This document shows positions 32,029 to 44,584 of a DNA stretch of 64,000 bases, in pieces (within the stretch, counting starts at the first letter, position 1; the number at the start of each line of letters is the position of its first letter). The notes beneath the pieces are model-generated. The model did not search any database. It had not been told where the DNA came from and saw only the letters and a list, made by a program, of their open reading frames with translations. Origin of the DNA: Neoceratodus forsteri. Lineage: Eukaryota > Chordata > Ceratodontiformes > Ceratodontidae. The stretch is taken from positions 502,237,001 through 502,301,000 of the forward strand of contig CM057453.1 of NCBI GenBank assembly GCA_016271365.2, written 5' to 3'. The position numbers were made by a program, and so were the translations under genes.

Positions 32029-35000
32029 TCATGGACAATTGGTTGGGCCTGTTACAGAGTTGTAGTTTAACCAAACCTGCCATTTTAAAGCGAGGGGTGG
32101 AGTACTGCCCTGTGACTCAGCATTAAACATTTCTGTTTTGTATATCTCTGACATTATACCCTTCCAATCTTGAATTGTAGGAATTAGATTCGACAGCCAT
32201 CTTCTAGTAATTGCTTTCTTTGCTGTAATAAAACAGATTGGTAATATGGTTTGACCCCACTGGGGGGCGTGGTCCGGGTAAATTCTCATTAAGAATTGTT
32301 CTGCTGTAAGGTCCAATGGTTCTGAAAATAGTGTCGAAAGCTCATTTTGAAATGACAGCCAAAACGGCATTAGCCTGGGGCATAGCCAGAATACATGACC
32401 CAAAGTTGCAATCAGGCAGCCACAACCCCTCCAGCACCTCCCATACACCTCAGGGAGGTATTTAAGAAGGACCGCTGGAACCCGGAAAAAGCGGGAATGG
32501 CATTTCCATGCAAATTCCCTCCAGTAGGGAGAGGCTACTGATTTCAGCTCAAGCAAAGTGGAACGTGACCAGTCTTCAAAGCCAATCCCCAGATCCAAAT
32601 CTCTATTCCACCCCCTCAAGATAGAAGCCGTGGAGTCCGGGAGCTCACTTCTCAGTTCTTTATAGATTACTCCTATGATATGTGATCCCAAATTATCTTT
32701 AATTTCCTCTATAAAGAGTTTTAATAGGTCAGGGGTTGGAGACGGTAAAATGGGCTGAATTACCCTATTACGGAGTATATGGTTACGTATTTGAAAGTAG
32801 CAGAACCTATCAGAGTTGCCAAGTCGATATTGGGACTGAAGTTTATCAAAAGGGAGAATGCCTTTGGGGTAGAGGAACTGAAAGAGGTGTGAGAGACCAA
32901 TTGCCCTCCACAAAGAAAAGGTGTGGTCCATATAATTGGGAGTAAACGATTCGTCCTGTGATAGTAGTTTACAGTATTCAAAAACTTTAAACAGTGGGCC
33001 AGATTTTCTAGTCATCTTCCATAGCTTATATGTCTGAGATGTAATTTCTGTAAAAGCTGAAGAGGCAACTGATCTCTCATCCGAGGAAAACAAGATTCTT
33101 TTAATGTCAAAAAGATCATTTAGGTGAAATTCTATTGTTTTCCAAGGGGAACTATAAGAGTTAGTGAGCCACAGTAGCAATGTTCTTAGAAAGGCTGCTT
33201 GAGCGTATAAACTGAAATCTGGGAGATTTAAACCTCCCTAGGAAAGTGACAGTTTTAAGATGAAGAGCCTAATTCTAGATCGTTTCTTACCCCACAAGAA
33301 GGTTAGTATCATTCTGTTCCAGGATTTAAAGTAGAATTTCGAGGAAAAAAGGGGATGTTCTGTAGTAAGTATAGAATCCGGGGTAGAATGTTTTTGTGAA
33401 TTATCGCTATGCGTTGGTGAAATGGAAAGAAAGCCATGGCCCATTTGTCCAAATCTGCTTGAATTTGTACTGTTAGGGGTTCATAGTTGACTGTCTCCAG
33501 AACTCCAGGTCAAATGGGAGTTGGAGACCTAAGTATTTTATCTGCGTAGACAACCACCAAAATGGAAAGGCCTTTTTCAGTTGAGAGGAAGGGGAAAAGT
33601 TAAATGAGAGTATTTTGGTTTTAGTTATGTTAAGCTTGTATCCAGCTATTTTTTTCAAACAGGGTTAAACTTTTCCAGACAGCAGGTATAGATTGGGAAG
33701 GAGATAGCAAGGCCAAGAGTACATCATCAGCAAACATACTAATTTTGTATTCTTGTTGACCAATCAGAATTCCCTCTACCCCAGGAGTGTTGCGCATGAC
33801 AGATGTCAGGGGTTCTATAAGTAGGGCAAAAAGGTACGGAGACAGAGGACACCCCTGCCGGGTCCCCCTACCTAGGGGAAAGGGGGGCAGGGAGCCATTC
33901 GTGCGAACATAGGCCTGTGGAGACTTGTACAAATTAATTAAGCAAGTGATAAACCAAGGAGGGAAAGAAAATGCTCTTAAGGTTTCCCACAGAAAGGGCC
34001 ATGAAACCTGATCGAATGCTTTTTCAGCATCTAAACTGATAAACACAGATGGGATTTGCCTAGTCCGTATATGTTCTTGCAAGATCAAGGCCCTATGAAC
34101 ATTATCAGAGGTGTTCCTGTTTTTTATAAAGCCAGATTGATCCGGGTGTATGATTTGAGGAATAATGGATTCTAGTCTGGAAGCCAATATGGCCTTATAA
34201 ATTTTATAGTCCACATTAAGAATGGAAATAGGGCGGTAGGATCCTGGATCTGAAGGATCCTTGTTTGGTTTAAGAATTGGGGCTATTGTTGCAAAGTCCC
34301 AGGATGGGGCAGACAGACCACTCCGGGAAATATCATTGAACAGTACCTGTAGCTTTGGAACCAATTATTTGGATAATTTTTTGTACCATTCAGCGGTAAA
34401 GTCATCTGGCCCGGGACAACGTCCTGAATGGAGTTTTTTGATAGTCTCCTCAATCTCTAAAACCGAGATAGGGGACTCTAAGCTTTTAATTTGAAGAGGG
34501 GAAAGTGTTGGGAGGTTTGCCCATTTCAAAAATTGCTTTGATTCTTCCAGAGGGAAAGAGGGAGGAGGGGAGTATAGTTTGGTAATATACTCAGTAAAGG
34601 CCTGTTGTATATGCTCATCAGTATGATATGTTTTCACTGAGGATGGGTTTCTGAGTTTTAAAATAGTACATGAATTTTTCCGAGCCCTTAGTTTACGTTC
34701 CAAATTCTTAATACCCTTAGGGGCCCCCTCATGAACCACCTGACGAAGGTAGTATAGGGACTGTTGGACCTTATTATCAATGATCCGCTGCAAGGAAGCT
34801 TTTGTATTTCTTATTAGTATTTGAAGGTCTGCATCACCCTCCCAATAAAGCATTTGAAAATTTAATAGTTGGGTCGATAATCTTTGGTATTCAAGTTCTT
34901 TTTCTTTGTATTTTCTAGTTGAGTAAGAAATTATCTCCCCCCGGATGGTGGCCTTCATCGCGTCCCACTGCATTGCTTCCGGGATGTCTGGGTCTGTATT

Positions 35001-35830
35001 TTCGGAGAAAAAGAGGGGGATTCTAGTGGACAGAGTCTCTAGAAATTCCCTATCGGTTAGGATTGAGGGGTTAAGTCTCCAAAAAGAATTCTTCCTCGGT
35101 CTACCCATGTCTATTTTAAGAATCAAGGGATGATGGTCAGATAATAGCTTAGGGCCAATACTGATGTCTTGTACCAGGGATAGGTGTTCACAGGTAGTTA
35201 TTATATAGTCAAGTCTGGAGTGGGATTTAAATCTTGGGGAATGGTAAGTAAAACCAGGGATAGAGGGGTATAGCCTTCTCCATATATCATCCAAACCCAG
35301 ATGGTCTATGGTGTTTTAAATTGTTTGGTAGTCGCATTGTTCCTGTGTTTTTGCGGGTTGGAACAATCCACGTGTGGGGCCAAGGTCAGGTTCAGGTCCC
35401 CTTCTATAATCAGTTGACCCTGAAGAAGACTAAGGAGCATTGTAATAAAGCCCATATATGTAGGAAAGTTCAATTGTGGGAGGAAATATACACTAGCCAG
35501 CATGACTAGTTTGCCATACAGTGAACCTTGGGCAATCACATGGCGACCCTGACCGTCAATGTGCATTTGGCGTATCTCCAAAGGTGTGGTTCTTGGAATT
35601 AGAATTGCTACTCCCCTCCTTCTTCCCCTAGGATGCGATGAGGCAACCACTTGATATCCCCCCCACCAATTTAGTTTGAGGTGTTCAGATTCAAAGAGAT
35701 GGGTTTCCTGGAGAAGTATCAGTTCACAGGGGGTTTTGTTTAGGTGTTGCATGAGCCTTGCTCTTTTTATCGGGTCATGTAGCCCATTAATGTTATGAGA
35801 TATGACTTTTACTGGATTTAATGCTCCCAT
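32029..35830 (-). pseudogene. L1 ORF2: endonuclease, reverse transcriptase, Cys-rich C-terminus
   Basis: The endonuclease opens with KVISHNINGLHDPIKRARL and ELILLQETHLF near 35730, has EGDLNLTLAP near 35400, RLDYIITT near 35215 and LSDHHPL near 35130. The polymerase shows GRCPGPDDFTAEWYKK near 34390, SYRPISILNVDYKIYKAI near 34220, DAEKAFDQVSWPFLWE near 34010, GTRQGCPLSPYLFALL near 33830 and the intact MFADDVLLAL near 33735. The last frame (33180-32029, 383 codons open) includes CWRGCGCLIATLGHVFWLC near 32400, the Cys/His cluster of L1-type C-termini. Frameshifts fall near 35300, 34365, 33640, 33460 and 33210. A stop near 34365 may be a single point change. Confidence 0.9.
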
Positions 35831-37609
35831 TTTTTGTCTTTTTTAATAGTACTCATTTTATTCTTTCTTTCCTTCCAGGAAAAACACCAGGGATGTCCCA
35901 TAGACCACACTGCCCCAGATACCAAGTTCATTCTTGGCTGAGGAGTCATCAACTTAGTATTGTATGTGTGGTTATTTAAATCCCATCCCCCCCATATAAT
36001 CTATTACTGTAATGGCAATAGCTTGAACCATATCGTAAAAGCCTAAATTGTTAGGTCTCTGACCAAAATCCCGGACAGACGACCCTATTTGCCTTTGCCA
36101 AATTTGAATAATAGCAACTTTACCCAAATTACTTATCTCAAAACCATAAAGGGTGAAACCTGTATATACCCAACAAAACCTAACTATATACAAATTGACC
36201 TCCATTTGGTAGGCACTCTCATAGAGCTCCTTCTGACTCATTCTGTCCTGAATTCCACAAAGGGAAAGGAGAGGAGGGAGGGGTTCTTGAGCTAACCCCA
36301 AGCATGGATATAGTCAGGGTCAGCAATAGAGCCCCTAGGGGAGTGATAATTAAATCACTCCGGAGTGGAACCAGTTTAGCCGTGGTGAATATCATGAATT
36401 GCCTGACTGGGGGAGCTCCGCCTCAGTATTAGGCATTATGGCACAATGGTTCTAATATTTAGAAAGCTGATCTAAAGGGACATTGTTGGACCGAAGAGCA
36501 AGGTCCATCAACCAGGAGAGACTCTGGGGTGTTTATTTTCGCCCTCTTTAGCCCGATTATCGTGGGATGAACCCCCCTCCCGACCATCCAGGTCATCAAG
36601 GTCCCCCCCCCCACTGCCTCGTCTGTCCCAAAATCCCAGAGGCAGAGAGGAGAAAAACAACACACCTCCCACAACAACTAGATCCTCCTTGAATAAGACT
36701 GAGTCATAGGACCGGGGAGAGGGCAGGGGAATGGCCAGAGAAGGAGCATGGAAACCGAATGAGGAAGGTTAGTACCCTTCCTTCTGGTCAGAATACCTTA
36801 AAGGTACAACCCTGGTTTGAGTGAGGTCTAAGAATAAGGCGTCTCACAAAATATTCTATCGTTGCCCCTCCATGCCCCCAACCCAGTTCCAATCATCCCT
36901 GGCAACAAACCAGGGATTTGTCCTGAGGCAGCGACCCCCACAACAACCCGACCCAGGGACCATCCACATAACCTCAATTGATTTAGGAGCCTCTACCCTC
37001 ATATATTACCTTTCTACTGCAGTAGCAACAAAGGCACACAAATAATTGTAATAAGTGTGGTCTGGTAACCCCCTAACGTAAACTAAATTGCCCAGCACTA
37101 CCTCACTACAAAGATTATAGCCAGAAAGAGCAGTCTCAAATAGTATTCGTATTAGGGCACCATGTCCAATAGGAATCTTCACATTGGTCAGGGGGAATAG
37201 AGCCAGTTATTAGTAAGCAACTCCCTCCTCTTTCGCGGATCTTCTAACCTCAGATGCTGCCTTTTCTGTTCCTTTAATGAGTTGCTGTGGAGTTCTGGCA
37301 TCATCTAGTGGTCAAAAGCGGCACCGCAAGAGCTTGACATTTTGTTTCATATTGCAGCCTATCAATGGCATGGCCTAGGCGAGAGTTAGGCTTAATTAAG
37401 AAACAGGGTGTTACTCACTGAGTCAGGAATCTTTTCCGAGTATGTCCAGGCCAAGGAAAAGAGTAAATATTTGTTTCATTCGTTCAGCTGCCCTTTCAGC
37501 CAGACAGCTTCTGTAGCTCTGCCATTCCTGCTCGCTCCCAACCCTGATACACATGGTAGCTTTTGTTTTCCCTGTATAGTCGGGAGAGTGGTGAAAAGAG
37601 CCATTTTGT
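35831..37609 (-). other. L1 inter-ORF region
   Basis: AT-rich and G/C-patchy DNA between L1 ORF2 and nested LINE fragments. No domain is recognised. Together with 38410-38726 it would form an inter-ORF spacer of about 2.1 kb, long for an L1. Confidence 0.4.
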
Positions 37610-38075
37610 ACTTTATTTTATTTTTATTTTATTTAAACAGCAGTTTGGAAAACCTTTGAGCCATAGGCTCGTTTACAAAGGTACCTTGTCACAGTAAGAC
37701 AAACCAAAATACACAGTATAGCAGTACAACACATAAGTATAACAGTAAATTAAGACATAGATACAAACAAGCTGGTACAGGTAGGATGGATGCAAACAAT
37801 ACCGGAGTTATGTTGTCCTTAGCAGCTTAGTAAAGCTTTGTCATAAGTATTGAGTACGGCTTTGACTAGTGGCAGTTACAGCTTCGGGTGTTAATAAGGT
37901 GGTTACGTAAGGAAGTTTTGAAGCACGATATAGTTGGAGCTTCGGAGATGGAGGGGGGCAGTGTGTTGAACCAGGAGGGGGCCCTAAAGCTGAAGGCTCT
38001 TTGGCCGTGAGAGGTCCTAGCTCTACTTACAGGGTGACTGCATTGCCTAGGCCACATCAATTCGGGGAGGCGTTC
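37610..38075 (-). pseudogene. Nested LINE 3' fragment (RT C-terminus and UTR)
   Basis: On the minus strand RAFSFRAPSWFNTLPPSISE and CFKTSLRNHLI (38000-37880) give the usual LINE polymerase end, followed by a 3' UTR running to an AT-rich tail near 37610-37640. The family is L2/CR1-like. Exact borders are unclear. Confidence 0.6.
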
Positions 38076-38228
38076 CTGACCAGGTGGTGACCAAAAATGA
38101 AGGAAGGGCTTCGCAAGACCTTTGCCTGATTTTTACTGAGATACTGGAGCAACCTACTTAGAGGGAGATCCGAGGCCACCCAATGTTAGGGGAAACCCTA
38201 ACTGGGTGAGGGGGAATTGGGTCTGACA

Positions 38229-38378
38229 TCCCATCTTATATCTCTTATTTATTTGATTGTACTAATGTTATGCTATTCTCATGTCTTTGTAAAAAAACTT
38301 GTACCCTTATTTGTATGACCACTCAGGTCCTTCTTGTAAATGAGCTACGCTCAATGATGTTCGCCTGAATAAATAAAG

Positions 38379-38405
<27 letters not shown>
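38229..38405 (+). mobile_element. L2 3' tail, 5'-truncated
   Basis: ATGAGCTACGCTCAATGATG and CGCCTGAATAAATAAAGATT followed by GATT repeats match the end of the L2 at 9871-14700. TGACATCC occurs just before it (near 38222) and just after the GATT tail (near 38406), a likely 8-bp target duplication. Confidence 0.8.
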
Positions 38406-38409
<4 letters not shown>

Positions 38410-38726
38410 CATCCAAGGAGCCCTGGGAGAGGGAAGGAAGGCACGGAGGCAAAGGGTCAAAACAAAACCAGTCAGAGAGGACTATGTGCTTCAAAGCGAT
38501 GCCCCTTAGTAAGGGAAAATCCCAACCATCAGGGAGATCACAAAAGTCCAAGTGGCAGCCAGAGGCCAAATGAAAATTAGAAGGTGAATTTGTTGCCTGG
38601 ATTAAGGGAGAAGTGTCCACTCCACTTGAACCAAAGCCCCCCCACCAACACCCCACCCACCAAGACCACAATGGAATCGCCACCCCCGACTCACCAGAAG
38701 ATGGAAAGAGTGTACCTCAGGAAATC

Positions 38727-39728
38727 TCAAGTAGGGAGAGAGGGGTTTCGAAATTGCTGCAGGCGTTCCAGTAGTTCAGGGATCGGTAGTGATGCCTTTG
38801 GAGCGTTTGCACATGTCTGTTGGGCCCCCTGCTTCTGACGTTGCTTTACTGCTTCCACAGTCTTTTCCATAATGATGCCTTTCACAAGAAGATCTGCTGC
38901 AACTTCGGAGGCCGACAAATAGGTCTGCTGCCCTGAGGACAAGTAGACAATCATTTTGGCCGGGTAAGGAGTTTTGAATCGAATTCTCTGGGTGCGCAGT
39001 ACAGGAAAGAGCGGGCTGTAATCTCTGCTCTGCCTCTGTGTATAAGGGGCATAATCGTTATCAAATAAAAGTCTAGATTGGCCCCACATAATTTTCCCTT
39101 TTTGCCAGGCTCTGCTAAGGAGGGATGCCTTGGTCTGGTAACTTGGCAGACGAACTAAGAAGGATCTCGGTTTGGCTTCCGGGCACGTTGGTTTTGGCCC
39201 GAGTGACCGATGAGCCAGCTCCATGTCTAGCTGAAAGTCAGGGTCTAGGGCTAGGGATAGCCAGAGAAAATAATCAGCAAAAGCTTAAGGGTAATTGCTC
39301 TCCTCACCTTCTGGGAGCCCGAAGATGCGAATGTTCCTCCTTCAGCTCCTGTTCTCAGCATCTTCCTGCCGCGTTGATATGGCTAGCTGCTTGGCCGCTA
39401 GGGATCAGACAGTTTCCTTGAGGTCGTCCAGTCTAGAGGTGTTTAGGGAGATCTGCTGGTCAGCCTCAGTAGCTCTATTTTGTAAGAGAGTAATTTCGTG
39501 TCTCATTTCTTTAAAAGATTCCCGGACCTCGCCTCGGAAATCAGTGATCACCCGAAGGATGGTCTCGGTATTCGGTTCCTGTTGTTTTTTGTAGGCCTTG
39601 AATTTAGGGGTCTTCTTCTCTGAGCCCAATGAAGATCCGGGACGGGCCTTTCCCTCATCAGATGGTGGGTCATCTACATCTGTAGTTTTGGCTATAGGCT
39701 GGAATCTGTTTCAAGATTGCTCGGCCAT
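38727..39728 (-). pseudogene. L1 ORF1 (coiled coil, RRM, C-terminal domain)
   Basis: From ATG at 39728 a stop follows after five codons, then a hydrophilic leader (DDPPSDEGKARPGSS) and a coiled coil (VRESFKEMRHEITLLQNRA). Near 39330-39300 the frame changes, and NIRIFGLPEGEE starts the RRM. The main later frame (39224-38727) reads MELAHRSLGPKP, RSFLVRLPSYQTKASLLS, RLLFDNDYAPYTQRQSRDY and KTPYPAKMIVYLSSGQQTY, the C-terminal domain of L1 ORF1 proteins. These trimeric chaperones bind the L1 RNA. Confidence 0.82.
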
Positions 39729-40012
39729 TTCTTAAACTGGATGCAGAGCGCAACAGTTGTTTGTTGTTTTGTGTGGTTTTTAGAAGGTAAATGCACTCTT
39801 TTTTTTTTTTGGCAAGAGCCGTCAGATACCCATCTTCACCATGGCATGACCGGAATCGGAAGTCGCTGCTGCCTTGTTTTGATTTAGAATGTTTAGATAG
39901 TCATATCTCAGGACTCTTGACACCTACAAAAAAGTTCCATACCTCGTTTGAAATATCTTTTTATGGGCTTTCACAATTTGAGAGACCCATGTAATGTTTA
40001 CTTCCCCTTTAA

Positions 40013-40749
40013 ATGGGACTTTACCCCCTAGTCAAACTCAGACCACTCGCAAAGACAGGCAGCCCAACCGACCGAGCTGCTTACATTACCTATTGAAGTA
40101 CTTAGCAAAGGGGACCAAGGCCACACAGCAACTTTCTCAAGAATTGGCCAGTTATTAAAATATCTACGCAAAGGCCAAAATCAGATCCAAGTTATGTCAT
40201 ACTGCCTAAACAAATGCACCTAAGTAAAGGGCCAATGATGGTTGTTATTGTTGACTTCTTAGGTTTCCATACATTATTGTTGCTAATCTTGGTTTGTACT
40301 ACCTGTTTAAAACAAACTAGCCAGAATACTGAAGACAAGGGACCCATAGAGTAAAAAAAGCACTGGGCAACTGGAGACAGCACAGGGCATCCGGATACAA
40401 CACTTTAATGTTAAAAGGTTCCCTTGCTTCCCCCCTTTTGAGCTAAGGGTGTTCTTAGGACAATATTTGTCCAGGACTACCCCTCATCTCGAAGGAAGAA
40501 AAATCTATTTGCAAGTTGGGTTAGTCGTTTAGATTAATGGTGAAGTTAACTGTTGTTGTGAAGTTAGTTAGAATTTTTGTAGTAACGATGTTATGTTATG
40601 GCTCATTACCAGATGGAAACAGGTTATTGTATAGACCCCAGAGGTATGCTTCTCACCTCTCCCTATGTCAGAGCAGAACATCCCCTGCCAGAGTGCTACA
40701 CCTGTTTGTAAAGGTTACAGAATCCCCACGTATTGATTTATTTGTTTCA
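40013..40749 (+). other. Region upstream of L1 ORF2
   Basis: No domain or RNA gene seen. It follows the right TTAA of the T2-like element and leads into L1 ORF2, so it probably is the distal inter-ORF part of the interrupted L1. Confidence 0.4.
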
Positions 40750-43700
40750 CACCCAGAATATGGATGAAGTTACTTGCTATAGCTGGAACATTAGGGGCAT
40801 TAACTCCCCGATCACGCGTAAGCGGATGTTAACACATCTTCAAAAGCTAAAGGCACAGGTGGTACTACTACAGGAGACTAGATTGACAGATACAGAGGCC
40901 AAAAAAAATGGCCAGAGGGTGGGTGGGTATGGAGGTTCACAGTGTTGCCCCCTCAAAAAAAATGGTGGGTATCCATTTTAATTCATAAACACTTACAATG
41001 GACCCTTCATAAATCATACCATGATCCTGAAGGGAGGTGGGTCCTAGTGCATTTTAATACCCCTCAGGGTCCGTTAACTATACTTAACATATACGCACCC
41101 AACATGGACGCTCCACAGTTTTTCCACACCCTGGCCTCCCACTTACACTCCCTAATGGACAAACAAACCCCTGTATTAATAGGGGGAAATTTCAATCTGA
41201 CACTAAATCCAACCATGGATAGGAGTCAGGGCAACCTAGAATCCCCACTCACAGACCTCTAGGCGGTGCAACTGTGGATGAAAGACCAAGCCCTTACTGA
41301 TTATTTGGAGACATTTTCACCCTAGGGACAGTGACTTTACCTACCAATTCCAGGTACATAGCACAATGAGCCGTTTAGATAAGTGGTTTACTTCCCCAGA
41401 GCTCACCCCCCTAGTGACTGCAGTAAATATATGGCCTATCATTATTTCATACCATGCCCCCCTCCACCTCAATTTTCTATTTGGTGCCGGCCCTCAGAAG
41501 TCAGCTAATTGGAGGCTAGATCCCACCTTACTCCTAGACCCTCAATTTAAAACATGGGTACAAAATGCAGCCCAAAACCATTTCAACGACAATGACAATC
41601 AGGCCACTTCCACCACCACTCTGTGAGAAGCATTCAAAGCTACCCTCTGAGGACAAATTAGTTATGCAGCACATAGGAGAAAGGGAAGGAAGGAAAAAAC
41701 TGGCAGACCTAGAAAAGCAGCTTCAACCAAGGAGAGAGAGCTGAAGGACATCCCCTCTAGGGAAATAAAACGCTCCCCTCTTCAAACAGAGACAGTGGCT
41801 CTAAGGCAGGAAATACATACACTCACTTCGCAGAAAGCCGAGTTGGCTATTTTGAGATTGAAACATAAATATTGGGAGAAAAATAGGAAACTGTTACCTT
41901 ATAGGCTAAAAAAGCAGCAGTCAGAGAGGTACATTTCCTCGTTATTATCCAATACTGGTACCAAGTGTACAGACCCTGTAGAACTAAACACTATCATGTC
42001 ACAATTTTATCAGAAACTATATACATCAACCACCTCTCCATCCTCACAACAGCTTGCAGATTTCCTTGATTCAGTCAGCTTGCCCAAGTTATCAACTGCC
42101 CAAAGGGTGCAGTTGGACCAACCAATAACCACCACCGAAATAAAGACTGCGATCAGAGGACTTAAAACAAAAAAAGCCCCAGGTAATGACGGCCTTCCTA
42201 TCTACCTCTATCACCTGATTCTCCCTCAAGTAAGCCCGATTCTAGAATGCCTCTTTACTGAACTCACTAGCACCGGAACATTCCCACCGTCAATGTCCAT
42301 AGCAACTATAACAGTGCTACCAAAGACAGGGAAAGACCCAATGTACCCATCCAGCTATAGACCTGTCTCCTTAATCACAGCTGACAGGAAGATATATGCA
42401 AAAGGTCTGGCAATGAGACTAGAGTACCTTCTCCCTCTCTTGATACATCCGTCCCAATTGGGCTTTGTTCAGGGAAGACCGAGCTCGGACTATATCAGAA
42501 CCCTAACTAACCTGATGCACTTAGCTTCCCACTCCCTAAATCCCACAGCTGCAGTCAAGGTAGATTTTAAAAAGGCCTTTGACACTGTAGAGTGGAAGTA
42601 TCTATATGCAGTTCTTACCTATTTTGGAATAGGCCCCTATTTCCTATCAGCACTGCAGTCAATGTATCCGGCCCCTCAAGCTCAAATTTAAACAAATTCA
42701 AATCTCTCCCCACCCTTCCCACTTACCAGAGGTACCAGACAGGGATGTCCCTTATCCCCCCTTCTGTTCGTGTTAGCAATAGAACCCCTGGGAGCTATGA
42801 TTCGGCAAGACCCAAATATCAAAGGGATATCAGAAAAGCATCTGGAATACAAGACTCTGCTATACGCTGATGACCTACTGGTGCTGATGGACCAGGAAGT
42901 CAAATCCCTACCCCCACTATTATCTATCCTAGATTAATTCTCCTCTCTTTCAGGCCTACAAATCAACCAAACCAAGTCAGAAATCCTACCGCTTAATAAA
43001 GCTGCCGCTCCCCAACAGTTTTCATCCTTCTCCCTTCGCTGGGCCTCTACATCCATAACCTATTTGGGCATAAAAATAACCCCCAAGTTACATACCTTTT
43101 GTGACTTAAATTTCAACTCACCCTTACCCAAAATTCGCCTGGAACTGGACTGCTGGAAAGCCGTTCACCTGTCCTTGGTGGGTAAAGTAGAAGCTATAAA
43201 AATGATAACAGCCCCAAAGGTCTTTCATGTATTGTCCCACCTACCCTGTCATATACCTAACAAATGGTTTGATAAACTGGATTCGTTAATAAGTAATTTC
43301 ATATGGGAGGGCCGAAAACCCAGATACAGTAGGAATAAGCTTAGGGCCAGTTGGAAAGTGGGGGGTGGAATTTACCATGGTTCAATTGGTACTACAGGGC
43401 ATTTCAGAATGCCCAAACCCTGCCATGATTCCCAACTGAGGGTAAACTCCCTCCATTATGGACACAGTCAAATGTGGCCTAGTCAACCCTGCTTCTTATC
43501 TTTTAAATAAAAAACACTCCCACCCACACTTGCTGCCACCGGTCAAAGTATCATTAAAGATCTGGGCAGACACCAGTAAAACTTTAAAGAATAACATGTT
43601 GCATATTCCAGCCTTCCCCCTGTGGCTTAACAAAGTATATGTGTAGAAGGGAAACCATTACACTGGCAGGAATGGGAGCAAAAGGGAATACACACCGTCA

Positions 43701-44584
43701 AGGATATATTGATACCAGGGACCATGACAATGAACTCATTCCAGGCCCTACAATCCCGGTATAACATACTAAACTCTGAGTTCTGGAAATTCCTACAACT
43801 TCAGAGTTCCTTGACTCATATCCTCAAAGCTATGAACAAACAAGAGGCTCAGGCCATGATCTCACCTAAGGGGAACTGGATTAAGGCCAAACGACGAAGA
43901 GCGGGCATGATATACAGGGCAATTAGGGATGCTATCTCTGACCAAACAAACTCAGCCAGAGATTACTGGGCAGCAGCTTTAAATACCCCAATTACAGATG
44001 AGCAATGGTTTCAATGCTGGTGACATGCCCATGAATCTGTTAAGGATCCTAAAAGCCACCTTATACAAAACAAAATCATCCACTGCTGGTATCGCACCCC
44101 TGAAGTATTATACAAAGCCAAACTGGTGCCTTCATATCAGTGCTGGCGCTGTCACATGCCACATGGTGACCTTTGTCATATCCATTGGAGTTGCCCACTT
44201 ATACAAGATTACGGGAGGCAGGTGACAAAGCTCCTCCAATAAATTCTACAAAACACTACAGTCACACCCCCAGGGTTGCTCCTGATTGGTATAGATGAAG
44301 GCCACTATAAATACCCTAAAAGAAAGAGATCTCTGCCAAAACAGGCCAGTATCATAGCCAAACAGCTACTATTACAAACGTGGCGTACCTCAGAGATACC
44401 AACTACAGTAGAATTCATGGCTAGCCCATCTCAACTAGCCATGTTTGACAGACTTTCCCAACTTACCAACAATACTTTGCATATCCACTTCCTCACCTGC
44501 AACCCCACGTGTAGATATTTACAGCAGTTTAGCAATAACCCATCCAGAGGATCAAATCCTCCACCAAGACAAGGCATAGGTTAA
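40750..44584 (+). pseudogene. L1/Tx1-like ORF2, decayed
   Basis: The endonuclease opens with CYSWNIRGINSPITRKRML and VVLLQETRLTD near 40870. The later catalytic blocks are altered: GGNFNLTLNP near 41185 where GDFN is usual, and ISYHAPLHLNF near 41447 where SDHAP is usual. The polymerase (41795-42900) has KKAPGNDGLPIYLYHLI near 42170, SYRPVSLITADRKIYAKGL near 42350, DFKKAFDTVEWKYLY near 42565, then after a stop GTRQGCPLSPLLFVLAIEP near 42735 and YADDLLVLMD near 42865 with both aspartates. A C-terminal region follows to about 44584. At least seven frame breaks are visible. It differs clearly from the minus-strand L1, so it is a separate lineage. Confidence 0.85.

Larger units (their letters stand above)
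31692..39864 (-). mobile_element. L1/Tx1-like LINE, about 8.2 kb, with 14-bp target duplication
   Basis: GCTGCTGCCTTGTT occurs at 31678-31691 and again at 39865-39878 and bounds the element. On the minus strand the order is 5' UTR, ORF1 (39728-38727), a long inter-ORF region with nested LINE pieces, ORF2 (35830-32029), a 3' UTR with AATAAAAAG and an A-rich tail next to the left duplication. It sits inside the T2-like element, so it is younger. ORF2 has about five frame changes but long open stretches, the best-preserved coding in the window. Confidence 0.9.
31414..40008. mobile_element. T2/Kolobok-like TTAA element, split by an L1
   Basis: The left end reads AGGGGAAGTAAACA after TTAA (31410-31413); the right end reads TGTTTACTTCCCCT followed by TTAA (40009-40012). 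The inverted similarity goes on for about 130 bp (for example CTCAAATTGTGAAAGC and TTCAAACGAGGTA on the left and their inverses on the right). TTAAAGGGG fits the TTAAAGGRR ends and TTAA target of Xenopus T2-MITE/Kolobok elements. Without the L1 the element would be about 410 bp with no coding capacity. An internal palindrome (31592-31650) adds to the foldback shape. Confidence 0.82.
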
